DNA of 39,510 nt from Candidatus Hodarchaeota archaeon (GCA_016840305.1 JAEOSP010000338.1:1-39510); one strand, 5' to 3'; counted from the stretch's first letter, positions 25,540-33,650 are shown. A program made the numbers and translations. Notes: generated by a model not told the origin, from the letters alone.

Positions 25540-26250
25540 ATGGTACGTTATGTTGCTCAAACTACACTAATTCTATCAGTGATTATGTTATCATTAGGAA
25601 TATACCCTTCTATTCAAACAGAAAATATGAAAATAAATTCTGTTGCGGCACAATCGGAATCCCCCCTAATAATTATTCATCAGGTAAACGTCGAGGTTGA
25701 AAAAACAGGTAAGTTCTTTACTCTTGAGGAATTGATAATAGATGACCCTACAATTGATGATCAGCTTCTTACGCCTCAGCTTCTAAATAAATCGACTTTA
25801 CGAGTTAATACAACATATTCAACAATTATAGGAAATTCTGAAGAAATTGCTATTCATTTCTTTGCCGTAGATGTGTATGAAGTTATAACTGGAACAAGTG
25901 ATAACTTTACAGTTCAAGCTGGAATTTCTTTATATAAATACGAACCTCCCGAAGAGCTCGTTCTTCCTCCAAACAGTTCAAAATCAGAAATTATTAAGAT
26001 ACCTTCCTTAATTCTACCAACCTACGGGTTATATAAATTGGTTTTTCATGTTCAGTATCATATCTATGAAGATAGTCAGCTTCCAATAGAAATCTACTTT
26101 CCTCAAAATATGACATTTGAGTTAGTTGAGAGCCTTCCCGAACCTCCATACGTTATTTTAATCATATTTTATGCTGTTGCCTTTATACTTATTGCGTTTG
26201 TAGCATTAGGAGTATACGGTAATCGCAAGTATAAGGATCTGGACATTTAA
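25540..26250 (+). CDS. Secreted type I membrane protein, unknown function
   Basis: The 236-residue protein begins with a signal-peptide-like segment (TLILSVIMLSLGIYPS) and ends with a single membrane helix (ILIIFYAVAFILIAFVALGVYG) followed by a short basic tail. The ~170-residue outer domain is beta-rich with several N-x-S/T sites (NKST, NTTYS, NFTVQ, NSSKS, NMTFE), candidates for N-glycosylation. No known domain. GGATCGG upstream of the ATG may act as ribosome-binding site. It converges on the JAMM gene with 10 bases between stops. Confidence 0.65.
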   Translation: MVRYVAQTTLILSVIMLSLGIYPSIQTENMKINSVAAQSESPLIIIHQVNVEVEKTGKFFTLEELIIDDPTIDDQLLTPQLLNKSTLRVNTTYSTIIGNSEEIAIHFFAVDVYEVITGTSDNFTVQAGISLYKYEPPEELVLPPNSSKSEIIKIPSLILPTYGLYKLVFHVQYHIYEDSQLPIEIYFPQNMTFELVESLPEPPYVILIIFYAVAFILIAFVALGVYGNRKYKDLDI

Positions 26251-26260
26251 AAAAAGAATA

Positions 26261-27166
26261 TTAATTTGGCTTGAGTTTAAGGATCAAATCTGGTAAATCA
26301 TAATATTGCTGTGTATAATCTGCAATCCTTATATTTCTCAACCATATATTAATCTCAGTATTCTCTTCCAACTTGAATGAATGCAGAGATAAGGATCCTG
26401 AGCTAATTGTTTCATGGAAATAATATTGTGCTAATTCAGATTCAATGTGAACGGGTAAACCATCAACTTCTGTCGATAATTCATATTCTACACGAACAAA
26501 CTGACGAAAAGGGAGTTTAAGTTCTATTTTCACTTTGAATGTCTCATTTAAATCAATAAGAATTGGTTCTTTGATGCTTAAGATGATATTTTTCCAAACA
26601 ACTTCATAATTTTCAATTAAAACTGGATCAGTATCTGAAATTTTGATGGGAACACCATACAAATCGTTGGTGAGGTGTTCATGAACAGATTGGAAGTTAA
26701 AGTGTTCTGTAAAATCATAATCTACCGTATAAGGACGGGAAGTGTTAATGTCCACTCGATAGATATTAAAACCTGAAAAATCGGTCTTAATCTTTGTGGG
26801 GTCTAATACTAAACCGAAAGATTTTGGGTGCATCTTTTGGTATGTCAATTGCGTCTCTATATCTGTTCCAGAAAAAAATAATCCCAACCCTGGATGCGTA
26901 TGAGCCCATCCTACGATCACTTCCCCTTCATCAATCCTCTCAAACGAAATTAAGGAAAAAACTTGCTCATAATCAGTGATATCAACAAATACAGCCGAAC
27001 CAGAGCTTATTGGAACAATTTCCGTTACAATAATATCATCATCTGATATTCGACCCAATATTAATCCAATGCATTCTCTCCAATTTCGTGAACTACCAAG
27101 AGGATTGGCATTTTCCAACGCAAATTGAAGAAATTTCTCGTACACATCTCTTGGGATTTCTATCAT
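26261..27166 (-). CDS. Rpn11-like JAMM (MPN+) metalloprotease, candidate deubiquitinase
   Basis: The N-terminal ~150 residues form an MPN domain with an intact JAMM site: E31 (RECIGLILG), then GWAHTHPGLGLFFSGTDIET giving H89, H91, S99 and D102 in the H-x-H-P-x6-S-x2-D spacing. VGWAHTHPGLGLFFSGTDI followed by a DPTK segment is very close to eukaryotic Rpn11/AMSH-type sequences (VGW-HSHPG-G-xxSG-DI). JAMM enzymes hydrolyse ubiquitin-like isopeptide bonds; Asgard archaea have ubiquitin systems, but no ubiquitin, E1 or E2 gene is in the window. Residues ~155-301 are a second, beta-rich domain of unknown family. Last gene of a tight leftward cluster, 9 bases after trmI. ATG start. Confidence 0.85.
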   Translation of the reverse strand: MIEIPRDVYEKFLQFALENANPLGSSRNWRECIGLILGRISDDDIIVTEIVPISSGSAVFVDITDYEQVFSLISFERIDEGEVIVGWAHTHPGLGLFFSGTDIETQLTYQKMHPKSFGLVLDPTKIKTDFSGFNIYRVDINTSRPYTVDYDFTEHFNFQSVHEHLTNDLYGVPIKISDTDPVLIENYEVVWKNIILSIKEPILIDLNETFKVKIELKLPFRQFVRVEYELSTEVDGLPVHIESELAQYYFHETISSGSLSLHSFKLEENTEINIWLRNIRIADYTQQYYDLPDLILKLKPN

Positions 27167-27175
27167 TTAGGCACC

Positions 27176-27967
27176 TTAGGGTTCCGTGTTGATTTTTATC
27201 GCATGTATAAGAATTCCAGAGTAAACTATTGATCTGAATGATGGTCGCATTATATGTTTTTTTGGATTCACAGCGAAGTTCCTACGTGTTATTTCAAATG
27301 TTTCCTGATGTGTAAGATTTGGATTCAAGTCTATCCTGTTTACGGTATTTTCTACTTGACCCCAATTTGGAACAAAACAAACTAGATGTCCTCCCCCCGT
27401 TAAAACTTGAGATATATTATCTATTGCATTGAATGGATCAGAGAAATCGAGAAAAAAAGCATCTAAAGCAGGAACATCAATTTTTTCTCGGACATCTTGA
27501 ACTGAGAAAGTAACATTACTAAGTCCTGTTAATTCTAGATTTTTCTCTGCGTTCTTTAAATGACCTTCATTTATATCAAAAGAGTAAACATGCCCATGAG
27601 GTGATGTAGACCAAGCAAGAAATGTCGTTAAGGCTCCTGATCCTGTACCTGCTTCACCAACCTTCATTCCATTTCCAATACCAGCTGTGTCGCAAGCTAT
27701 TGCACAATCATCGGCATATAGTATCTGAGTTTTAAGTTTAAAGGCTTTAAGAAAATCTCTGGGCGAAGGTTTTAAAATGGTAACCTTTCCATGTGATAAA
27801 TCTATAATGTCCCCGTAGTTTTTTCCCAGTAGAGTGTTGTGAAGGATTTGCCCTAAATGGGTTGATTTCTCTTTATCAGTCTTGAGAGTAAATATCCATG
27901 ATTTTGGATTGTGTACGTTCAATTCAACTATGCGAACAAGGTTCCCAATTTCTAGCATTAAATGCAC
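27176..27967 (-). CDS. trmI: tRNA (adenine-N1)-methyltransferase, TrmI/Gcd14 family
   Basis: The 263-residue protein has the TrmI layout: a small N-terminal beta domain ending GDIIDLSHGKVTILKPSP, the QILYADDCAIA segment (family QxIYxKD), SAM motif KVGEAGTGSGALTTFLA, acidic VYSFDINEGH, and LDAFFLDFSDPFNAI (family DAVxLDLPxPW). It makes m1A at position 57/58 of tRNA, acting as a tetramer in archaea. The catalytic aspartate is in LDFSDP, where family members usually have LDLPDP. ATG start. Spacing is 3 bases from the preceding gene and 9 to the following JAMM gene, indicating one transcript. Confidence 0.9.
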   Translation of the reverse strand: MHLMLEIGNLVRIVELNVHNPKSWIFTLKTDKEKSTHLGQILHNTLLGKNYGDIIDLSHGKVTILKPSPRDFLKAFKLKTQILYADDCAIACDTAGIGNGMKVGEAGTGSGALTTFLAWSTSPHGHVYSFDINEGHLKNAEKNLELTGLSNVTFSVQDVREKIDVPALDAFFLDFSDPFNAIDNISQVLTGGGHLVCFVPNWGQVENTVNRIDLNPNLTHQETFEITRRNFAVNPKKHIMRPSFRSIVYSGILIHAIKINTEP

Positions 27968-27970
27968 TTC

Positions 27971-28357
27971 TTACGACATACTACTGAAGATATGTGGAGG
28001 GGTTTTCAAATTGATGATTGGGATAAAGCGAACAAGACCTGTCTGGGTATTCTCTAAATCTTTTTCCTTGAGAAAACGGAGAAAAGTAATTTGCTGCTCT
28101 GCTCGTTGAAGATCATATCTAACTAATGACTGTCCCTCAGCTTCTAGTGATGTTTTAGATGTTATGTAAAACATAACAGGTAATCCTTTGTAATCAAAAT
28201 AACCGGGAAAAATTGTAAAGGAGCCATAATAGAATAGTTCAGAATCACCTGTCCACTTAAATACAGTAGAGGGACGATCAGGACTTGAACTTGAAATAAG
28301 ACGAATTAGATCAATGAAACTGGATAATTCAATACCATAGGTGTTTGGAAGTTCCAT
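27971..28357 (-). CDS. Small soluble protein of unknown function in the longin/JAMM cluster
   Basis: The 128 residues have no signal or membrane segment. The centre is beta-rich (DSELFYYGSFTIFPGYFDYK, LPVMFYITSKTS), followed by a helix (AEQQITFLRFLKEKDLE) and a strand (GLVRFIPIINL). I do not recognise the family. It sits between the longin-gelsolin gene (15 bases upstream) and trmI (3 bases downstream), so it is co-transcribed and could be a partner of either. ATG start. Confidence 0.6.
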   Translation of the reverse strand: MELPNTYGIELSSFIDLIRLISSSSPDRPSTVFKWTGDSELFYYGSFTIFPGYFDYKGLPVMFYITSKTSLEAEGQSLVRYDLQRAEQQITFLRFLKEKDLENTQTGLVRFIPIINLKTPPHIFSSMS

Positions 28358-28372
28358 AATATGAAATCTCGG

Positions 28373-29113
28373 TTATAGATTTTTCTTGAGACCAAAAAAG
28401 TTCAATAATTGCTCCGCTTCTTCTTCTGAGTCGACTATGCGCTTATTAAAACCCCTTCTATATGTTTTTTCGTTTAAAGAGTCTATTAATATGCTTACAG
28501 CTCGTTTACGAACAGGTGAAAGATGTTGATCGTACATAACAAAGAGGGTTTTCTTTTCTAAATCTGCTACGACATAAGCATCAGAGGGAATGAAAAGGTT
28601 GTCAAGATGCTCTATTAGTTTATCTTTGGCAACGCGATAAATTCTTATAGGATTTGTCGTCATCAAATCCGTTAGACGTTTATCAATTACTATCATTTTT
28701 TCTGGAATAAAATCTTCTTCATTTTTAAAGAACTCTGGAACAGAATTTGTTAAGTAAGAAAGTATAAGTCCATGTGCATGTGATACAATCCGTTTTAATC
28801 TTTTTCTGAAGATAACGCTAATTACAGATGGGCGTTTCTTTAATCGTGGATCAGTGGTAAATGTTGAATCAACAAAGAATGCATATGCCAAGCATAGAAA
28901 TTCCTCATTTTCTGGTACTGGAAGAGGACCGTAAATTTCACCGCTCGTCAAATTCATTGTTTCACCAATGAGAGTCATGATACGAATGGATAAATTGAAC
29001 GCTTGATCTTCTGTTACTTGTTTTTCTGCTGAATTAAAAATCACCTGAGGTCCAGCATCAGTGAAAATACTGATTATGACTCCAACAACTGGACTCTCAG
29101 TTTTCTGATTCAT
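28373..29113 (-). CDS. Longin-like domain fused to a gelsolin-like domain
   Basis: The 246-residue protein has two parts. Residues ~8-130 look like a longin domain: VVGVIISIFTDAGPQVIFNS (strands 1-2), a helix with LSIRIMTLIGE, YGPLPVPE, FLCLAYAFFVDST, then RPSVISVIFRKRLKRIV and a helix. Similar 'GPQVIYN ... GPLPVPE ... RPSVIS' segments occur in Asgard longin proteins. Residues ~155-242 fit a gelsolin repeat: IRIYRVAKDKLIE, IPSDAYVVADLEKKTLFVMY (the 'DvYiLD-x-iyvW' core), SPVRKRAVSILID helix, and RIVDSEEEAEQLLNFFG (the 'v-eg-E-xxF-xxF' end). Gelsolin repeats bind actin in eukaryotes and Asgards. First gene of the leftward cluster; 83 bases downstream of egsA. The fusion call is by pattern only. 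Confidence 0.65.
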   Translation of the reverse strand: MNQKTESPVVGVIISIFTDAGPQVIFNSAEKQVTEDQAFNLSIRIMTLIGETMNLTSGEIYGPLPVPENEEFLCLAYAFFVDSTFTTDPRLKKRPSVISVIFRKRLKRIVSHAHGLILSYLTNSVPEFFKNEEDFIPEKMIVIDKRLTDLMTTNPIRIYRVAKDKLIEHLDNLFIPSDAYVVADLEKKTLFVMYDQHLSPVRKRAVSILIDSLNEKTYRRGFNKRIVDSEEEAEQLLNFFGLKKNL

Positions 29114-29196
29114 CGTTGATCACTACATATGTTTTTAATTATTAATCCTTTAAAAATAACACTAGACAATTATCAAAATAAATGGTTCTTTTCTCC

Positions 29197-30276
29197 TCAA
29201 TTAATAACATTGGTCTGGTGAGCTAGGTTTTTTGCAGCTTTCATTGATAAACCTGTTTCACCAAGAACGGTATACATCGTGTTTACCTTATGGGCTTTTT
29301 GTAATGCATTGAATACAGCTATGGAATCAAGATCATCCTCCAAATCATCTATGCTCGTTGGACAACCCACACTTTCTAATATCGCTCTAATTTTTTTGAA
29401 ATCTTGACCTTGCAATTTAGCCATTAAAATTGTTCCTAAAGCTACTCTCTCACCATGGAGAATATTTGAATTTGGAGCCTCTGCATGTAAAGCTTGAGAA
29501 AACATGTGCTCTGAGCCGTAACCGACTCTCATATCATTTGATGTTCCCATAAGAACTCCTGCAATTAGAAGGGCCTTTAAAACAACCTTAATAGCATGTT
29601 CCTGATCTAAAGTTGCTTCTGAAACTTGATTTTGGAATAGAGAGTCTGCATTTTGTAAAACTCCTCCTACAAATCTTGAATACTTGACTGATTTAATTCG
29701 CCAAGCATATTTCCAGTCCCAAATAGCAGTCATTTTCCCTACTGTATCGCCTACACCTGCAGCTAAATATCGGAGCAAATCTGGGTGTTGTTTAATCTTG
29801 TCTATATCAGCTAATATCGCAAAAGGAGGACGGGTTTCTCCTATAAATTTCTCTGTTGGATCATTTAGAAAAATAAATTGTGAGGCTATTCCATCATGCG
29901 GGGTAGCCGTTGGGATAGAGATTAATTCTACTCTTCGGTCTGATCTAAGTGTACAATACTTGCCAACATCAATAATTTTTCCCCCACCAGCACTTATGAT
30001 TATATTAGGATTGAATTTGTCAACTTCCTCTTTATAGGAAATTGCGGCTTCCAATGAGGAGTTTTTGATTGTTAAAGTTTCAAAATCTATGTTATTATTT
30101 TCTATGATAGTATGAATCTCTTCCCCAACAATTTGACGTGTTTTCTTTCCAGAAAGAACCATAATTTTCGGTTTAAATCTTAAGGACTTAATTACCTGTG
30201 GAATTTTTCCAAGAATTGAATTTCCGATTATTATCGATCTTGGTACAACCGATTCTAGAATCTCTGATCCTGGCAT
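29197..30276 (-). CDS. egsA: sn-Glycerol-1-phosphate dehydrogenase
   Basis: The 359-residue protein reduces dihydroxyacetone phosphate to sn-glycerol-1-phosphate, the backbone of archaeal ether lipids. ISAGGGKIIDVGKYC binds NAD(P); ISIPTATPHDGIAS is the family substrate loop; zinc ligands are the aspartate in AAGVGDTVGKMTAIWDW, the histidine in GSEHMFSQAL and the histidine in ILHGERVALGT. Length is normal for the archaeal family (about 350). ATG start with AAGGAT upstream and a clean TATA box about 50 bases upstream. It is the first gene of the leftward block ending at the JAMM gene and may drive it. Confidence 0.95.
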   Translation of the reverse strand: MPGSEILESVVPRSIIIGNSILGKIPQVIKSLRFKPKIMVLSGKKTRQIVGEEIHTIIENNNIDFETLTIKNSSLEAAISYKEEVDKFNPNIIISAGGGKIIDVGKYCTLRSDRRVELISIPTATPHDGIASQFIFLNDPTEKFIGETRPPFAILADIDKIKQHPDLLRYLAAGVGDTVGKMTAIWDWKYAWRIKSVKYSRFVGGVLQNADSLFQNQVSEATLDQEHAIKVVLKALLIAGVLMGTSNDMRVGYGSEHMFSQALHAEAPNSNILHGERVALGTILMAKLQGQDFKKIRAILESVGCPTSIDDLEDDLDSIAVFNALQKAHKVNTMYTVLGETGLSMKAAKNLAHQTNVIN

Positions 30277-30324
30277 TATCCATCTATCCTTGATTCTTGC
30301 CTTTAAAGGATTAATGACGCAATC

Positions 30325-30332
30325 TTTATAAA
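30325..30332 (-). promoter_or_regulatory. TATA box of egsA
   Basis: TTTATAAA, palindromic, lies about 50 bases upstream of the egsA ATG, giving an expected leader of about 25 bases that contains the AAGGAT site. Confidence 0.55.
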
Positions 30333-30715
30333 CTCTGTGTGTCTGGGAGAGAATAGAGGAATTTTTGACTCAGTTGAAATTTCTCTAAGGGGAATTACGA
30401 AAAATCTTACAATGGTTTTTATTATCCATTCTAATACATTCTAGATGAAGATTGCACTGATAAATAAAATAATTATTGCATATTTAGAACGTACTCAAAG
30501 ATCAGAGTACTGTAACGAGTACAAAGGTAATTACTCCGCTCCTCCCTTCCTATATCGTATTTCACATAGGCATTCACATGATTAAACAGTATCATTTGAT
30601 TTACCTATGGTGAAATTTCGAGACAAAATCAATCATAACAAATCATTCTAACAAGTCTGTTAAGTTAGGCATAATGGTTTTCCTCTTAAACAAGAATCCA
30701 AGGATAGAATTCTGA
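30333..30715. other. Long divergent intergenic region between egsA and aCPSF1
   Basis: Together with the egsA leader this is a 439-base gene-free stretch. I see no tRNA, C/D box RNA or plausible ORF. It holds GTACTC at 30491-30496 and two direct GAGTAC copies at 30505-30510 and 30517-30522; the first pair forms a 6-bp hairpin with an 8-base loop. A pyrimidine tract follows at about 30535-30550. The remainder is AT-rich and probably includes the aCPSF1 leader. Confidence 0.35.
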
Positions 30716-32644
30716 ATGTATAATAATCGTTCAAAATATAGTCGTGAATTGGCAATAGACCAACTGAAAGCAGATTTAATTAGTGCACGTCCCCCTAATG
30801 CTCAAATATCAAATGTTGAATTTGAAGGGCCATTCGTGGTCTTATATTCACTTAAACCAACGGTTTTAATGGAAAATGGTGATATTGTAAAAAGTTTAGC
30901 AAAAACTTTACGAAAGAGAATAGTAATACGCTCTGATGTATCTGTTAGACGAGAAAAAGAGGAAGCTAAAGCTCGTATCAAAGAAATTGTGCCCGAGAAC
31001 GCCGATATTACCAATATTATCTTTGATGACGAGTTAGGTGAAGTAATTGTTGAGGCAAAAAAACCTGGAGCTGTTATTGGTAGAAGCGGAATAACCCTTC
31101 GTGAAATTGCGAGAGAAATCTCTTGGCGTCCACGCGTGGTTAGATCTCCCCCAATTCAATCACAACTAATAAATTCAATACGTAACACACTAACCAACGA
31201 ATCTGAAAAACGAAAACAAGCGTTGCTAAGTATTGGAAAGCGAATTCATCGTCCAAGAGTAATTGAAGATAATTTTGTTCGAATAACTGGATTAGGAGGT
31301 TTTTCAGAGGTTGGACGATCATCTATGATTTTGGAGACAGCAGAAACGAAAATTTTAATCGATGCAGGATTAAATGTTGGTACTCGAGAACCAGGCCAGA
31401 TGTTTCCTTATTTTAATGTACCAGAATTCGATATAGCAGCTTTAGATGCAGTTGTTGTCTCCCATGCACATTTAGATCATAGCGGACTTGTCCCCTTTTT
31501 GTATAAATGGGGTTATAGAGGGCCTGTATATGTGAATGACGCTACCTTATCGCTTATGACTTTACTTCAGAAAGATTACATCGAAGTTGCAGAACGTGAG
31601 AATAAGCTGGTACCATATAGTCAAAAAGATATAAAACAGATGATTCTTCACACGATTACGAGAAGATATGGTGAAGTTACCGATCTGAGTGATGATATTA
31701 GACTTACAATGACTCCTGCGGGTCATATTCTTGGATCTTCGATCATGCATCTCCATGTAGGTGATGGACAATATAACTTAGCAATCGCAAATGATTTCAA
31801 AGCTAGGCGTTCACGTCTCCTTGATCGTGCAAATACACGTTTTCCAAGACTGGAAACTATAATTATGGAAGCAACCTATGGTGGACCAAGAGATACCATG
31901 CCTAGACGGGATGATGCAGAAATTCAACTTGTAAAAATTATTAATCAAACAGTTAAGCGAGGTGGAAAGGTTTTAATTCCTACAATGGCTGTTGGAAGGG
32001 CTCAAGAGCTCATGATTGTGCTAGCTCATCATTACAAACGCCGACAGATGGTCAAAGTTCCTGTCTATCTAGATGGATTAATAGCAGAGGCAGTAGCTAT
32101 CCATTCTTGCCATCCTGAATATCTTTCCTCATATCTTCAGGATCAGATTTTCAATGAAGGTCAAAATCCTTTCCTATCAGAAATATTTCGTCCCGTTCAG
32201 CAAAATGAAAGAAATTCCGTTTTACGAGGAGGACCAGCTGTAATACTTGCGACTTCTGGTATGTTGAGTGGGGGAAATTCGGTGGATTATTTCAAAAAAC
32301 TAGCTGAGGATTCACGAAATTCGTTAGTTTTCGTATCTTATCAACCTGAAGGAACTTTAGGTAGAAGAATTGCTTCTGGCGTAAAGGAGATTCGAAGCAT
32401 TGATGAGGGGAGAATGAATATGCTTCGTGTTAACATGGATATCCACCAAATCGATGGATTTAGTGGCCATTCTGATCGTGGAGAAATTATGAATTTCTTT
32501 AGGGAACTATCCCCAAAACCTGAACAAGTCATTTTGATGCACGGACAGCGAAATAAAGCCCAATCTTTAGCCCAATCCTTGTCGAAACGGTATCATGTGA
32601 AGGTAAAAGTCCCTTACAATCTTGAAACTATAAGATTTAAGTAG
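30716..32644 (+). CDS. aCPSF1/FttA beta-CASP ribonuclease (archaeal transcription termination factor)
   Basis: The 642-residue protein has the complete archaeal CPSF1 plan. N-terminal KH-like region (about 1-145) with a GAVIGRSGITLREIA loop; metallo-beta-lactamase domain from ~185 with SHAHLDHSG (H250, H252, D254, H255); beta-CASP part with GGKVLIPTMAVGRAQELM; ATSGMLSGGNSVDYF; and the C-terminal IDGFSGHSDRGEI and LMHGQRNKAQSL motifs with catalytic histidines. It cuts nascent RNA at U-rich 3' ends and releases RNA polymerase, and is the archaeal counterpart of CPSF73. ATG start. The oligo-T tracts seen after many genes here are its expected substrates. Confidence 0.96.
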   Translation: MYNNRSKYSRELAIDQLKADLISARPPNAQISNVEFEGPFVVLYSLKPTVLMENGDIVKSLAKTLRKRIVIRSDVSVRREKEEAKARIKEIVPENADITNIIFDDELGEVIVEAKKPGAVIGRSGITLREIAREISWRPRVVRSPPIQSQLINSIRNTLTNESEKRKQALLSIGKRIHRPRVIEDNFVRITGLGGFSEVGRSSMILETAETKILIDAGLNVGTREPGQMFPYFNVPEFDIAALDAVVVSHAHLDHSGLVPFLYKWGYRGPVYVNDATLSLMTLLQKDYIEVAERENKLVPYSQKDIKQMILHTITRRYGEVTDLSDDIRLTMTPAGHILGSSIMHLHVGDGQYNLAIANDFKARRSRLLDRANTRFPRLETIIMEATYGGPRDTMPRRDDAEIQLVKIINQTVKRGGKVLIPTMAVGRAQELMIVLAHHYKRRQMVKVPVYLDGLIAEAVAIHSCHPEYLSSYLQDQIFNEGQNPFLSEIFRPVQQNERNSVLRGGPAVILATSGMLSGGNSVDYFKKLAEDSRNSLVFVSYQPEGTLGRRIASGVKEIRSIDEGRMNMLRVNMDIHQIDGFSGHSDRGEIMNFFRELSPKPEQVILMHGQRNKAQSLAQSLSKRYHVKVKVPYNLETIRFK

Positions 32645-32774
32645 ATATAAAGTAATTCGAATTAAAATGTCAATCAGAAAAGAACTAGGATCAAAAAGGA
32701 GAAAATAAATTTTTTCCTCTATCTATGCGCCTGGAATTTCAACTAGTGTTCTTAAAAAAAACGTTCAATTTCTT

Positions 32775-33149
32775 ATGCATGATGAGAAGAAGGGTAAAGA
32801 TTACATTTTTGATCTTAATCAGCAGATCAGTTTTTTCTCATATGAAGAGCTGTTTTTACCCAGTCTTATGTTTATTCGAAAACATCCAGAACTTGTTATC
32901 CCCACAGTCCAAGTCGATGCAGGCGCAGTTAAATTTGTCATAAATGGCGCCGATATCTTTACACAAGGAATAGTTTCATGTAGTCAGGATTTTGATGAAA
33001 ATACAATCATAATCATTATAAATCCACAAAATGCGGCACTGAGTATAGGATTTAGTCTAATGAAGTCTTCTGATCTCCTAACAAAAAAAGGAAAGGGAAT
33101 ACTGAATCTTCATTATTTGGGAGATAAGATTTGGGAAATGGAAATATAA
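32775..33149 (+). CDS. MCT-1/Tma20-like PUA-domain protein
   Basis: The 124-residue protein ends in a PUA domain (about 43-122): VQVDAGAVKFVINGADIFTQ, ALSIGFSLMKSSDLL, then KGKGILNLHYLGDKIWEME. These align well with eukaryotic MCT-1 (VDKGAIKFVLSGANIMCPG ... VGVMKMSAEDI ... GIENIHYLNDGLWHM), which with DENR aids ribosome recycling and reinitiation. The N-terminal domain is short (~42 residues). The same frame is open upstream without a start codon (TSVLKKNVQF), while an ATG at 32725 in the neighbouring frame leads to a seven-A run; a one-base slip there would give a longer N-terminus. It lies 130 bases after aCPSF1 on the same strand. Confidence 0.8.
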   Translation: MHDEKKGKDYIFDLNQQISFFSYEELFLPSLMFIRKHPELVIPTVQVDAGAVKFVINGADIFTQGIVSCSQDFDENTIIIIINPQNAALSIGFSLMKSSDLLTKKGKGILNLHYLGDKIWEMEI

Positions 33150-33243
33150 CAAATTTCTTATATTTTGAGCGATCTAAAAAAAGATAAATAATCGCAATAT
33201 TTAAGATGAAGCAGATATTCAGTATATCAGAGATATTTCAAGG

Positions 33244-33642
33244 ATGATTTTAAAAATGACCTACAAGATTCTACCTGATTTACGATATTTACCAGAACAT
33301 GATTGGGCAAAGAAAGAAGGAGACATTGTACTTATGGGTGTCACGGATTTTGCTCAGAAAACACTGAAAGATGTAGTCTATGTTGATTTACCTGAAGTGG
33401 GAGAAAACTTCGAGTTTAAGGATGTAATTGGATCTATTGAAAGCGTGAAAGCGGTATCTCATTTATTGTGTCCAATTGGTGGAGAAGTTGTAGCAATAAA
33501 TGAGGAAGTTGTTGAAGAGCCTGAAAAAGTAAATGAGGATCCTTATGGATCTTGGCTGATAAAAATTAAACCAACAGATCTAGAAGCTGACTGGAATAAA
33601 TTGATGAATTCAGATGAATATGATTCTCATTGCAATAAGTAA
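33244..33642 (+). CDS. gcvH: Glycine cleavage system H protein
   Basis: A lipoyl-carrier protein of 132 residues (128 if the second ATG at 33256 is used, which fits the AAGGAT at about -14 and the family N-terminus). PDLRYLPEHDWAKKEGD and VLMGVTDFAQKTLKDVVYVDLP are the conserved N-terminal half. The lipoylated lysine is K69 in GSIESVKAVSHL. GGEVVAINEEVVEEPEKVNEDPYGSWLIKI completes the fold in two visible pieces. It shuttles the aminomethyl group between GcvP and GcvT. It is unlinked to gcvT (13 kb away), and no lipoate ligase is near. Confidence 0.96.
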   Translation: MILKMTYKILPDLRYLPEHDWAKKEGDIVLMGVTDFAQKTLKDVVYVDLPEVGENFEFKDVIGSIESVKAVSHLLCPIGGEVVAINEEVVEEPEKVNEDPYGSWLIKIKPTDLEADWNKLMNSDEYDSHCNK

Positions 33643-33650
33643 TAGGAACG

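Noticed and set aside
29684..30037. 117-residue + strand ORF within egsA
   Set aside because: It is antisense to conserved GlyP dehydrogenase motifs.
32725..32943. 72-residue ORF overlapping the MCT-1-like gene
   Set aside because: The PUA homology is entirely in the other frame; only its first codons may belong to a frameshifted start.
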